Assembly: GCA_937864115.1 (NCBI GenBank)
Contig: CALMII010000039.1
Span: 62,001-126,000 of the forward strand
Direction: 5' to 3'
Length of the DNA: 64,000 nucleotides
Origin: an uncultured Steroidobacter sp.
GTDB lineage: Bacteria > Pseudomonadota > Gammaproteobacteria > Steroidobacterales > Steroidobacteraceae
Positions 7,851-15,510 of the stretch are shown piece by piece (the first letter of the stretch is position 1; every line of letters begins with the position of its first letter). The notes beneath the pieces are model-generated. The model ran no database searches, was not told where the DNA came from, and was given only the letters and a program-made list of their open reading frames with translations. The position numbers and the translations under genes are program-made.

Positions 7851-7860
7851 CGGAGCGCGC

Positions 7861-8865
7861 TCACGGGACGAGCACCGCTGCGCCGCGCAAGTCGCCGCTG
7901 CGCAAGCGCTGCAACGCGACGTTGGCATCGGTGAGCGGAAAGACTTCCACTGCGGTCGCCACCGGAATCTTCGCCGCCAGCTCGAGGAATTCGACGCCGT
8001 CGCTGCGCGTGAGATTCGCCACCGAGCGCACGACGCGTTCTTCCCACAACAACCGGTAGGGCATCGCAGGCAGATCGCTCATATGAATGCCGCCGCAGAC
8101 GAGCGTGCCGCCCTTGCGCAGCGCCCGCAGCGCAGCCGGTACGAGTTCGCCCGCTGGTGCGAAGATGATGGCGGCATCGAGCGGCTGCGGCGGCGTGTCC
8201 TCGGAACTGCCTGCCCACTGCGCGCCCATGGACAGCGCGAACTGCTGCGCCGCCGCGTCGCCGCGACGCGTGAAGGCATACACCTCCTGTCCCGACCAGC
8301 GCGCGATCTGGATCACGATGTGCGCTGCGGCGCCGAAGCCGTACAGGCCGAGCCGCTTGCCCGGACCCGCCATGCGCCACGAGCGATAGCCGATCAGTCC
8401 GGCGCACAGCAGCGGCGCGGCGTGCACGTCGTCCATGGTCGCAGGCAGTTCGAAGCAGTAGCGCGCATCCGCGAGTACATGCTGGGCGTAGCCGCCGTCG
8501 AGCTGATAACCGGTGAAGCGCGCGGTGTCGCACAGGTTTTCCCGGCCGCTGCGACAGAACTCGCACTGCCCGCAGGTCCAGCCGAGCCAGGGCACGCCCA
8601 CGCGGGTGCCCGACACGATGGCGACACCGGCGCCGCAGGCAACGACTTCGCCGACGATTTCGTGACCCGGTACGATCGGCAGCACGCCTTCGGGCAGCTC
8701 GCCGTCCACGACGTGCAGGTCCGTGCGGCACACGCCGCAGGCGCGAACCTTCAGGAGCACCTGGCCCGACGCGGGTGTCGGACGTTCGCAGACTTCGCGC
8801 ACCAGCGGCGTGCCGTGGCGATGCAGCCGCATGCAGAGGAAATGGTCTGCGCTCATGGATCGCAT
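7861..8865 (-). CDS. Zinc-dependent alcohol dehydrogenase (MDR family)
   Basis: The product has 334 residues. The N-terminal GroES-like catalytic domain has a zinc site at CGVCRTDLH and PGHEIVGEV, and structural zinc cysteines at CGQCEFCRSGRENLC. The Rossmann domain has GLYGFGAAAH. This group (AdhA/AdhP-like) reduces aldehydes or oxidises small alcohols with NAD(P)H and is often induced under low oxygen. It converges with the DksA-like gene (10-base gap) and is divergent from the dihaem cytochrome, with 117 bases between start codons. An alternative start lies three codons in. There is no FNR box in the shared promoter region. Confidence 0.9.
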   Translation of the reverse strand: MRSMSADHFLCMRLHRHGTPLVREVCERPTPASGQVLLKVRACGVCRTDLHVVDGELPEGVLPIVPGHEIVGEVVACGAGVAIVSGTRVGVPWLGWTCGQCEFCRSGRENLCDTARFTGYQLDGGYAQHVLADARYCFELPATMDDVHAAPLLCAGLIGYRSWRMAGPGKRLGLYGFGAAAHIVIQIARWSGQEVYAFTRRGDAAAQQFALSMGAQWAGSSEDTPPQPLDAAIIFAPAGELVPAALRALRKGGTLVCGGIHMSDLPAMPYRLLWEERVVRSVANLTRSDGVEFLELAAKIPVATAVEVFPLTDANVALQRLRSGDLRGAAVLVP

Positions 8866-8982
8866 TTCACCCGCGGGAAGGGCGAGTCGTCACCGCGGAT
8901 TGTGCGGCAGCATTACGCGGTTGTCCCGATATCGCCGGATCTGCCATTGTCGACCATAGAGAACCCATCGCAGGTGTCCGTC

Positions 8983-9708
8983 ATGAAGCGACGAGTCGGT
9001 AGCAGTTGCGCAATACGCTGGTCGGCGGTGCTCGCGGGTGCCGCGGCATTCACGACAGCGATGCCGGCGACCGCGGATCCAGAGCGCGTGGACGAACTGG
9101 TGCAGACGGCGCTGCATCTCGACCGTCATCCGGCGCGCGGCGGCAGGCTGTACGCGAAGAATTGCAGCAGTTGCCACGGCCCCAAGGCGCTGGGCGATGC
9201 GGTGAAAGTCATCCCGGCGCTGGCCGGCCAGCGTCGCGCCTACCTGGTCAAGCAGCTGGCCGACTTCACCGAACTGGAACGCGAGAGCGAGACCATGCAC
9301 GCCGTCGTCGCGCGCACCAAGCTGCGCGAGCCGCAGGACTGGATCGACATCGCCGCTTACGTGAATTCCCTGCCGCCGGCCCAGCTGCTCGAAACCGGCA
9401 ATGGCGAGGGCGTCGAGCTGGGCGAGGCGATCTTCCAGGAGCAATGCGCCTCCTGTCATGAAGAGGACGGCCGCGGCGACGACGATGGTTTCGTGCCGTC
9501 GCTGCGCAACCAGCACTACTCGTATCTGCTGCGGCAGAGCCAGGGACTGGCGAGCTGGCATCGTCACAACGTCGATGCGGATCTGGTGCGCTATCTCGAC
9601 AGCCTGAAGCCGGACGAACTAACGGCCGTCGCCGATTATCTGTCGCGCATGCGCGGTCCCGTGCGGGACCGCAACCGCCTCGATGAGGACGGCACTTCCG
9701 GAAACTGA
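8983..9708 (+). CDS. Dihaem cytochrome c (c4-like)
   Basis: The 241-residue product has a signal peptide (about 1-31, cut near MPATA-DPE). Two class I cytochrome halves carry CSSCH (61-65) and CASCH (155-159). Cytochromes c4 have this two-lobed form and donate electrons to cbb3-type oxidases or to periplasmic reductases. The reading frame is open far upstream to 8083 as a shadow of the alcohol dehydrogenase gene; the signal peptide fixes the start at 8983. The next gene, a USP, starts 11 bases downstream, so the two are probably co-transcribed. Confidence 0.9.
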   Translation: MKRRVGSSCAIRWSAVLAGAAAFTTAMPATADPERVDELVQTALHLDRHPARGGRLYAKNCSSCHGPKALGDAVKVIPALAGQRRAYLVKQLADFTELERESETMHAVVARTKLREPQDWIDIAAYVNSLPPAQLLETGNGEGVELGEAIFQEQCASCHEEDGRGDDDGFVPSLRNQHYSYLLRQSQGLASWHRHNVDADLVRYLDSLKPDELTAVADYLSRMRGPVRDRNRLDEDGTSGN

Positions 9709-9719
9709 GGAGTCCTGCG

Positions 9720-10643
9720 ATGAACATCAACAACATCCTCGTGATCGTGGATCCGACGGCTGCGACGCATCCCGCGGTCGACAAGGCAGCGCTGCTGGCA
9801 GCGAAGCTCCATGCAAGACTGGAGCTGTACGTGTGCGATACGCGCGCCACGCGCGAGTCGCGACTGAGCGCGGCGAATGCCGTGGTCGACGTGCGCGCGC
9901 TGTTGCAGACGATGGCAGGCCCGCTGCGCGAGCGCGGCATCGACGTCACGACCGAGGCGGAGTTCGGCGATCCGCTGGTCGAGAAACTGGTGCAGCGCAC
10001 CCGCGATACCAGCGCCGACCTGGTCGTGAAGGACACGCATCATCATTCGCTGGCGCGGCGTACGTTCCTGACCAACACGGACTGGGAACTCATCCGCGCC
10101 TGTCCGGTGCCGCTGCTGCTGACCCGGTCGGCGCAGTGGGCGAAGACGCCGAAGATCGTCGCCGCCGTCGATCCGGGACATACCAACGACAAGCCGGCCT
10201 TGCTCGATCAGCGCATCCTGGAACAGGGCCGGTATCTGGCGCAGCACCTCGGCGGCGAGTTGCACGTGCTGCATGCCTACATCCCTGTCTCGGTCATTGC
10301 CGCCGCGGTGAGCCGCGAGCCGCCCACGGCGCTGTCCGTGTCGCCGCAGGATCTCAAACAGGAGCAGGAAGAAAAAGTGCGCGAGGTGGCGCAGCTCGCG
10401 GGCCGCTTCGGTGTCGAGGCGGGCCGCATCCATGTGCAGCTCGGCGGACCGGCGCAGGTGCTGCCGCAGGCGGCGCGCGAGCTGCATGCGGATGTGATGG
10501 TGATGGGGGCGTTGTCGCGTCGCGGCCTGAAGCGCGCGTTCATCGGCAGTACGGCCGAGGACGTGCTCGAGCAGCTCGGGTGCGATGCGCTGGTCGTCAA
10601 GCCCGTGGACTTTTCCGCGGCGCTGCAGGGCTTGTGTCCTTGA
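9720..10643 (+). CDS. Tandem universal stress protein (UspE-like)
   Basis: The 307-residue product has two UspA folds: residues 1-140 (NNILVIVDPTAATHPAVDKA) and about 148-300 (PKIVAAVDPGHTNDKPALLD). The C-terminal half ends with MGALSRRGLKRAFIGSTAED, which keeps part of the nucleotide loop; the first half has KDTHHHSLARRTFLTNTDWE instead. This is the UspE arrangement, in which degenerate and functional halves are joined. TGAGGAG lies just before the ATG. It probably belongs to the same transcription unit as the dihaem cytochrome. Confidence 0.92.
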   Translation: MNINNILVIVDPTAATHPAVDKAALLAAKLHARLELYVCDTRATRESRLSAANAVVDVRALLQTMAGPLRERGIDVTTEAEFGDPLVEKLVQRTRDTSADLVVKDTHHHSLARRTFLTNTDWELIRACPVPLLLTRSAQWAKTPKIVAAVDPGHTNDKPALLDQRILEQGRYLAQHLGGELHVLHAYIPVSVIAAAVSREPPTALSVSPQDLKQEQEEKVREVAQLAGRFGVEAGRIHVQLGGPAQVLPQAARELHADVMVMGALSRRGLKRAFIGSTAEDVLEQLGCDALVVKPVDFSAALQGLCP

Positions 10644-10658
10644 GCATGCCGTCGACGT

Positions 10659-10682
10659 GAGCCCCGCGATCGGGCGGGGCTC
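10659..10682. terminator. GC-rich hairpin between convergent genes
   Basis: A nine-base perfect stem, GAGCCCCGC with GCGGGGCTC, has a six-base loop. It is placed 15 bases after the USP stop and just before the end of the opposing gene. There is no T run, so intrinsic termination would be weak. Confidence 0.55.
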
Positions 10683-10697
10683 GGTCCTGCATGTGCG

Positions 10698-11042
10698 TCA
10701 CAGTTCCTTCGTCGTGACCACCGTCTTCGGCGTCGCGGGAATCAGCACGACGTTGTCGCCATCGACGAGGCAGCGTGCCGTCGCCACGACTTCGCCGCTG
10801 CGGACGCCACGCGCACGAACTTCGATCGTGTAACTGTCGGGCTTCCAGTACGCCAGCGTCGGCGAGGCGTACGAGTAGTTGGTCCGGGTCTTGAGCACTG
10901 GATGATCAGCGATCTGCTGGGTCGAGAATGCCTTGATGCAGGCATCGAATGCCGCCGCCGATTCCAGATCTCCAGCGTGGCCGGCGAGCGGTGCGGCGGC
11001 AACGGCGAGCAGTGCAACGATCGATGCTGTCTTGGTGTTCAT
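10698..11042 (-). CDS. Small exported protein of unknown function under an FNR-type box
   Basis: The 114-residue product has a clear signal peptide (MNTKTASIVALLAVAAAPLAGHA, cut near 23), leaving about 91 mature residues with two cysteines (Cys34 and Cys91 by count), possibly a disulphide. I recognise no family. Charged and beta-prone segments (YTIEVRARGVRSGEVVATARC) suggest a small periplasmic beta protein. GAGGAG lies seven bases before the ATG. A CTGATCTGGATCAG box with a -10-like TACGCT lies upstream, so it should be induced with the denitrification genes flanking it. The sco1 gene ends 66 bases upstream on the same strand. Confidence 0.8.
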   Translation of the reverse strand: MNTKTASIVALLAVAAAPLAGHAGDLESAAAFDACIKAFSTQQIADHPVLKTRTNYSYASPTLAYWKPDSYTIEVRARGVRSGEVVATARCLVDGDNVVLIPATPKTVVTTKEL

Positions 11043-11070
11043 GATGATCTCCTCGTGTGTGTACGGGATC

Positions 11071-11112
11071 AGCGTACGTCCCGAGTCAGCGGCGTTTCCT
11101 GATCTGGATCAG
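11071..11112 (-). promoter_or_regulatory. FNR-type class II promoter of the exported protein gene
   Basis: CTGATCTGGATCAG (11099-11112) is a perfect 14-base palindrome containing TGA-N6-TCA. TACGCT at 11076-11071, reading toward the gene, gives +1 at 11064 with the box centred at -41.5. The leader would be about 22 bases and contains GAGGAG. Confidence 0.65.
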
Positions 11113-11696
11113 TCCGGGTGCCGATTCCCGGTCAAGATCGGTGAAGTCTGCTGCAGCCCTGCGATCAGTGCGGCATCGGCTTTGCCCAGCACGCTGCTGC
11201 GGACCAGGATCTCGCCGTCCTGCGACAGCAGCGTCACGATGCTGGAGTGGTTGTAGCCGCCGTTCGGCAGCGGCCGGTACTGGATGTCGAGCAGCGCGGC
11301 GAGCTTGCGCACCGACTTCTCGTCCGTGTTCGCCAGGGTCCAGCGCGACGTGTCGATGCGGCGTTCCTGCGCCAGTGTCTGCAGGGCCTGCGGCGTGTCG
11401 TGTTCAGGATCGATCGTGATCATCAGCACGCGCAGGTCCTTGCGCTGCTGTGCCGGGACGCTGCGGTCGACGGCCCGCAGCGTGTCGATGAGCAGCGGAC
11501 AGGTCATCGAGCAGCTGCCGTAGAACATCGTGATCAGCACCGGATGGCCGCGGTACAGGTCGAGGTCGTGTGCAACGCCGGCCTGATCCGTGAGGCTGAC
11601 CTGCAGGTTGTAGATCGATGCCGGTGCATTGACCGGGCCGGCGTGTGCGCAGGTCATCGCCAGCAGGGCGAGCAGCGCATGGGCAATCGATTTCAT
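11109..11696 (-). CDS. SCO1/SenC-family copper chaperone
   Basis: The 195-residue product has a signal peptide (about 1-19) and a thioredoxin-like fold with the copper site CSMTC (Cys62, Cys66). The distal histidine lies in GGYNHSSIV, and TIDPEHDTP is the usual SCO strand. SCO proteins load copper centres in the periplasm. The ATG overlaps the upstream nirV stop (ATGA), so the gene is the third cistron of a nirK-nirV-sco unit and most likely services the copper nitrite reductase rather than an oxidase. An in-frame ATG at 11723 lies inside nirV and is not favoured. Confidence 0.9.
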   Translation of the reverse strand: MKSIAHALLALLAMTCAHAGPVNAPASIYNLQVSLTDQAGVAHDLDLYRGHPVLITMFYGSCSMTCPLLIDTLRAVDRSVPAQQRKDLRVLMITIDPEHDTPQALQTLAQERRIDTSRWTLANTDEKSVRKLAALLDIQYRPLPNGGYNHSSIVTLLSQDGEILVRSSVLGKADAALIAGLQQTSPILTGNRHPD

Positions 11697-12490
11697 CGTG
11701 AGTCTCCTGAATCGGTGATGCAACGGAAGCCCATCGTTGCGCTGGTGTAGCGGGCCTGCATGCTCGAGAGCATCGCGATGCGCATGAGCGTCGCGTAGTT
11801 CTCTTTCTGTTCCATGGTGAGTGCGCCGGGGCCGCAGTAGCGCAGCGCATCCGGTTCGTTCTGCTGGCGGTTGTCGCCCGCGACCAGCATCGAGCCGAGA
11901 TCATCGACCCATTCCCACACGACGCCGTGCAGATCGCGCACGCCGTAGAAGTTGGCGGGTGTCTGGCCGACGAGCGGCAGTTCGCCGCGCCCGGACTTCG
12001 AATACCAGGTGAGGATCTTCTGGCGCCAGGCGTCGTCGTCGCGCGCATCCGGGCGGATCGTGCTGGCGGCGGCGACGTATTCCCACTCGTACCAGGTCGG
12101 CAGGCGTGCACCACGGGCTTCGCAGTACGCGCTGGCCGCGAACCAGCTCACGCGCACGACGGGCCGGTCGGCCTGCTGTGGATCGACCGACGTGGCGCTT
12201 TTCCAGTGACCCAGATACTCCGCGTCGGCGAAGACGCGGGCGACGCGATCGCGTTGCCATTCGGGATGCTTCGCCACGAACCGGGCGAACTGCGCATTGG
12301 TGACGGGTGTGCGATCCATGCGGAAAGGCGCGACGTCGACCTGTTTGATGCCGGGCGCCGGCGGCAGCACGGACTCGAAGGTACCGGGGGGAATCGTGAC
12401 CTGGGGGTCGGCGGCATCGGCCAAAGCATTGGTCAGAGCTGATGCCGCCGTGAAGAGCCACAGGATCGATGCGAGTAGGGGAGCACGCAT
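11693..12490 (-). CDS. nirV: NirV, formylglycine-generating-enzyme-like periplasmic protein
   Basis: The 265-residue product has a signal peptide (about 1-26) and an FGE-sulfatase (SUMF1) fold. Typical marks are FRMDRTPVTNAQFARF, VVRVSWFAASAYCEARG, LPTWYEWEYVAAAS, VWEWVDDLGS and the terminal TSATMGFRC. NirV proteins accompany nirK in many denitrifiers, and their function is unknown; catalytic copper cysteines of true FGE are not evident. The second of two nearby ATGs (12490) is preferred, with GAGG eight bases upstream. The first, 12496, is too close. It follows nirK by ten bases and overlaps sco1. Confidence 0.9.
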   Translation of the reverse strand: MRAPLLASILWLFTAASALTNALADAADPQVTIPPGTFESVLPPAPGIKQVDVAPFRMDRTPVTNAQFARFVAKHPEWQRDRVARVFADAEYLGHWKSATSVDPQQADRPVVRVSWFAASAYCEARGARLPTWYEWEYVAAASTIRPDARDDDAWRQKILTWYSKSGRGELPLVGQTPANFYGVRDLHGVVWEWVDDLGSMLVAGDNRQQNEPDALRYCGPGALTMEQKENYATLMRIAMLSSMQARYTSATMGFRCITDSGDSR

Positions 12491-12500
12491 CTGCATGACC

Positions 12501-14003
12501 TCAGTGAGCGGCACCCTCGGCGCGCTTGGTCGTAGCGCGGGTTTTCGCAACTTGCTCGGCGGTGACCGCCGGACCCTTGTTGCCCCAGCTGTTGAGCGTG
12601 TAAGTGAGGATGTTGGCGATCTCGTCGTCGTTGAGCTGGCTCATCGGCGGCATGACCGAGTTGAAGGTCGCGCCGTTCACGGTCACCGGGCCGGACAGGC
12701 CGTTCAGGACGACTTCGACGGCACGTTGCGGATTGCTGACCAGGTAGTCCGACTTCGCGAGCGGCGGGAACACGTTCGGCAGGCCGCGACCGTCGTCCTG
12801 GTGACAGACCGAGCAGGTGCCGGCGAACAGGGCACGACCGGCTTCGATCTGCTGTTCGATGGTGAGCGTGCCCTTGGCGCTGGATTTCTGCGCGGCCGCG
12901 ACCGGTGCGAGGCTGGCCACCTTGTCGCCGATGTAGACGGAGTCGAGCTGCTTGCCGGAGTAGATCGCGGTCTTCTGATCACCTTCGACTTCCATGATCG
13001 CCAGCGCGCCCTTGTTGAAGGCGCGGAAGATCGAGTGATCGACGAGCACGTAGTTGCCCGGCACTTCGGTATGGAACTCGACGGTGACCGCGCCGCCGGC
13101 CGGGATCAGCGTGGTCTGCACGTTCTCCTGGAAGCGGGTGCCGCCTTCGTACTGCACCTTGTCGAAGATCTCGCCGATGACGTGGAAGCTCGACACCAGG
13201 TTCGGGCCGCCGTTGCCGACGAACATGCGCACGGTTTCGTTCGTCTTCACCTTGAGCGCGCGCGGGCCGGTGAGCGCGGTTTCCGCGCCGTTGAACAGCA
13301 CGTAGGTGGCGTTCTCGTCGATGGCCTTCTGCATGTCGAAGGCCTGATAGCCTTTCTCGCGATACTTGCCGACGGTGTAGAAGTCGCCCTGCATCACGTA
13401 GAACTCGTGATCGACCGGCGCGAGGCCTTCCGGCGGTTCGACCAGGATCAGCCCGTACATACCGTTCGCGACGTGCATGCCGACCGGCGCAGTCGCGCAG
13501 TGATAGACGTACAGGCCCTGGTTCAGCGCCTTGAACGTGAACTGGCTTGCATGACCCGGCGCGGTGAAACTCGATGCCGCGCCGCCGCCGGGGCCGGTCA
13601 CGCCGTGCAGATCGATGTTGTGCGGCATCTTGCTGTCGGGGTGATTCTTGAGATGGAACTCGACGGTGTCGCCCTGGCGCACGCGGATGAAGCTGCCGGG
13701 CACCGTGCCGCCGAAGGTCCAGAACGTGTAGGTCACGCCCTCGGCGATTTCCATGTCGACTTCGGTGACTTCCAGTTCGACGATCACTTTCGCCGGTTGG
13801 GTGCGGTTGGTCGGCGGCGGTACGTGCGGCGGACTGGTGAGCACGGCGTGGATCGGTTCGCCGACGGGTGGACCGAAGTCGCCGCGCTTCGAGCCGCCCG
13901 TGTCGGCGACGGCCTGCTGCACGATCGGTGCAGGACCTTGCTGAGTGCATGCGCCGAGCGCGAGGGAAGCGGCACAGGCGAGAAGAATCAGTGGGCGTTT
14001 CAT
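12501..14003 (-). CDS. nirK: Copper nitrite reductase with fused C-terminal cytochrome c
   Basis: NirK reduces nitrite to NO in the periplasm. The 500-residue product is a lipoprotein (lipobox LALGAC, Cys19). Type 1 copper ligands are His128, Cys169, His177 and Met182; type 2 ligands are His133, His168 and His323. The catalytic pair is Asp131 and His274, so all key residues are present. After about residue 345 comes a linker and then a haem c domain with CSVCH (397-401) and probable axial Met in VMPPMSQL. Plain NirK proteins are about 360-380 residues, so this is the cytochrome-tethered form in which the haem feeds type 1 copper directly. The start is fixed by the signal peptide. An FNR-type promoter lies upstream. 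Confidence 0.97.
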   Translation of the reverse strand: MKRPLILLACAASLALGACTQQGPAPIVQQAVADTGGSKRGDFGPPVGEPIHAVLTSPPHVPPPTNRTQPAKVIVELEVTEVDMEIAEGVTYTFWTFGGTVPGSFIRVRQGDTVEFHLKNHPDSKMPHNIDLHGVTGPGGGAASSFTAPGHASQFTFKALNQGLYVYHCATAPVGMHVANGMYGLILVEPPEGLAPVDHEFYVMQGDFYTVGKYREKGYQAFDMQKAIDENATYVLFNGAETALTGPRALKVKTNETVRMFVGNGGPNLVSSFHVIGEIFDKVQYEGGTRFQENVQTTLIPAGGAVTVEFHTEVPGNYVLVDHSIFRAFNKGALAIMEVEGDQKTAIYSGKQLDSVYIGDKVASLAPVAAAQKSSAKGTLTIEQQIEAGRALFAGTCSVCHQDDGRGLPNVFPPLAKSDYLVSNPQRAVEVVLNGLSGPVTVNGATFNSVMPPMSQLNDDEIANILTYTLNSWGNKGPAVTAEQVAKTRATTKRAEGAAH

Positions 14004-14043
14004 GGTGAACTCACTTTCATCGTTGTTTCCGTGATGTGAGTTC

Positions 14044-14085
14044 ATGCTAGGCGCGCGCATTCAGCGGCGACCTGACGCAGATCAA
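14044..14085 (-). promoter_or_regulatory. FNR-type class II promoter of nirK-nirV-sco1
   Basis: CTGACGCAGATCAA at 14072-14085 contains TGA-N6-TCA; one half is a perfect ATCAA. TAGCAT at 14049-14044 matches the -10 at four of six positions including all three key bases, giving +1 at 14037 and the box at -41.5. The leader is 34 bases. Confidence 0.7.
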
Positions 14086-14232
14086 TCAGCCATTGCGGCT
14101 ACGCGGAAGTACGAGGCCCGTCGTGGGCGCCCGCGGATCGAACGGATGGAGAAAGCGTGAAGCGGGTCGCGATCGGAGCAGGAGGGTGGGCGATGCTGCT
14201 CCCGTTGAGGGCCTGCATTAGCGTCTTTTCTG

Positions 14233-14275
14233 CTGTAGGTCAGGCTTCAGCCTGACTCTTGAAGGGCCGGCTGTG
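14233..14275. repeat. REP-like palindrome, copy 3 (second half damaged)
   Basis: The first palindrome GTCAGGCTTCAGCCTGAC is intact. The second stops after GGCCGGCTGTGACCG, losing its closing arm, which points to decay. Confidence 0.75.
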
Positions 14276-14333
14276 ACCGAAAGAAATGGATAAACCACTT
14301 CCTTCGGTCGTCCCGCGGGAAAGCCGGTCCCGC

Positions 14334-14428
14334 AGGAAGAAAAACAGCAGCAATCCGGACTAATGCATGCCATTGGACTAAAGCCGGCGCCTGCAGCAGA
14401 TTAGAGAGGATTGTTGCTGCTTTTTCCT
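14334..14428. repeat. Long imperfect inverted repeat
   Basis: The left arm, 14334-14364 (begins AGGAAGAAAAACAGCAGCAA), pairs with the right arm, 14400-14428 (ends GTTGCTGCTTTTTCCT). The loop is about 35 bases. It lies just beyond the end of the toxin remnant and could terminate its transcript. Confidence 0.65.
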
Positions 14429-14442
14429 GTGGGAGTGGGCCT

Positions 14443-14756
14443 TCAGCCCGCCCCTCGCGGAACTTCATCAGGCTGCAAATCCCGGCGCTTGTGGATGACT
14501 GCCAGAACCTCGATTGTGCGGGCGGGCCTTCACTGCGGATTTCGTAGAGGATGCGCCAAGAGGACTCAGGCAGTTCACGCACGGTATCTTGATTCAGTTC
14601 GGGAACGACGCGGCCCTTGCGCGGCAACTCATCCAGTCCATCGGTGCAGGCTGCCAGTGCAGCCACGACACGTTTGGCATAGAAGCGCGAGTCACGCGCT
14701 ATGTAGTCGTGGATTTCGCGCAACTGGGTTCGCGCGTGGCGCGTCCATTTCACCAT
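14443..14756 (-). pseudogene. RelE/ParE-type toxin gene with a single-base frameshift
   Basis: From the ATG at 14756 the product reads MVKWTRHARTQLREIHDYIA, then ELPESSWRILYEIRSEG, a normal ParE toxin. After about residue 77 the frame loses homology. One frame over, the sequence continues with TIEVLAVIHKRRDL and stops at 14445-14443, the expected toxin C-terminus; the restored length is about 104 residues. One missing base in the GGCCCGCCCG run near 14519-14529 explains it. Without correction the frame runs on to 14247 through repeat DNA. It could be a true null allele, a phase-variable tract or a sequencing error. The antitoxin lies immediately upstream, overlapping by seven bases. Confidence 0.8.
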
Positions 14757-14938
14757 GCCTGCATTTCTTCGCGCAGTTCCTGCAGCGTGATGCTGTCGCC
14801 GTTGTCGGCGTCATGCTGGCCACGGCGTATGTTCTCCAGCACATATAGCCGGTACATGATCTGGTCCATGTCGGCGTTGTCCGGCAAGCGGGTAATGGCG
14901 TCCAGAGCTTCCTGTTTAGGGGTAGTAGCAACACTCAT
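14750..14938 (-). CDS. Antitoxin of the ParE-type pair
   Basis: The 62-residue acidic protein (MSVATTPKQEALDAITRLPD, then DMDQIMYRLYVLENIRRG) resembles small antitoxins encoded with ParE-like toxins, in which an IMYRLYVLEKIxxG helix is common. The ATG at 14938 is chosen over an upstream one at 15082, whose added residues look non-coding. Its last codons overlap the toxin start. It would bind and neutralise the toxin and repress its own promoter. With the toxin frameshifted, it may be a solitary antitoxin. Confidence 0.75.
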   Translation of the reverse strand: MSVATTPKQEALDAITRLPDNADMDQIMYRLYVLENIRRGQHDADNGDSITLQELREEMQAW

Positions 14939-15510
14939 GAGGCGTCTCCGGTGGCAGGTGTTCGAGTTTACACCCGCCCGCCGATGATGCAGGAAGCGCC
15001 CGCCGGCTACCCCACAACACCTCGGTGCCCGGCACCGTGCGTTCAGAAGCGCCAGGTACCAACGCACGGCACCAAAGCACAACGTGCTCGAGCTTTGCGG
15101 CTTATTCGCAACCTGGAATCGCCGCCGCTGGAGTCCTCAGCCGACTCCCGGTACAACAGCGCCATCTGAAATCATCGGCGTGGCGCCTGATTTCGACATC
15201 GACACTCGCAGAGAGACTTGGCCGCAAATACTCTACGTCGACCCGTCTCGTTGTATGTGCTGAGCGTTCGATTGAATGGTTCGAAAATTCCGGAGGTCTG
15301 ACGGCCATTGACGCTGCCTGGTTTCAGACAATGCATACGCGCATTCATAGGCGTTTCTTGAGCCAAAGACTGCAAGACATCCATGCACAGATCGTACTGC
15401 AGGGAACGATGATGACGCTCGGGGCAGGTCTCGCCAGCGTGATTGCCGCGTTGGGATTGTTCGGCCTTTGGGCCGGAAAGGTCTCGCGGCCTCTTCGGGC
15501 ATCGCGCGCA
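14939..15510. other. Gene-poor region with a possible gene remnant
   Basis: There is no confident gene. Base composition is lower in GC than the neighbours between about 15170 and 15450. On the plus strand an open frame covers 15310-15500 and encodes a plausible hydrophobic segment (TMMTLGAGLASVIAALGLFG) preceded by a charged stretch. It lacks a credible start and runs out of the lower-GC area into the 3' end of the opposing SirB2-like gene. I read it as the decayed end of a foreign membrane-protein gene next to the toxin-antitoxin pair, at low confidence. Confidence 0.3.

Larger units (their letters stand above)
14004..14442. other. Gene-free region between nirK and the toxin remnant
   Basis: It holds the nirK leader and FNR promoter (to 14085), a truncated REP-like element (14233-14275) and a long imperfect hairpin (14334-14428). 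The 14086-14230 stretch has no coding signal or motif I recognise. Confidence 0.7.

Noticed and set aside
8866..8982. Possible FNR box between the alcohol dehydrogenase and the dihaem cytochrome
   Set aside because: TTGTCCCGATATCG near 8920 looks similar, but it lacks TGA-N6-TCA and has no matching -10.
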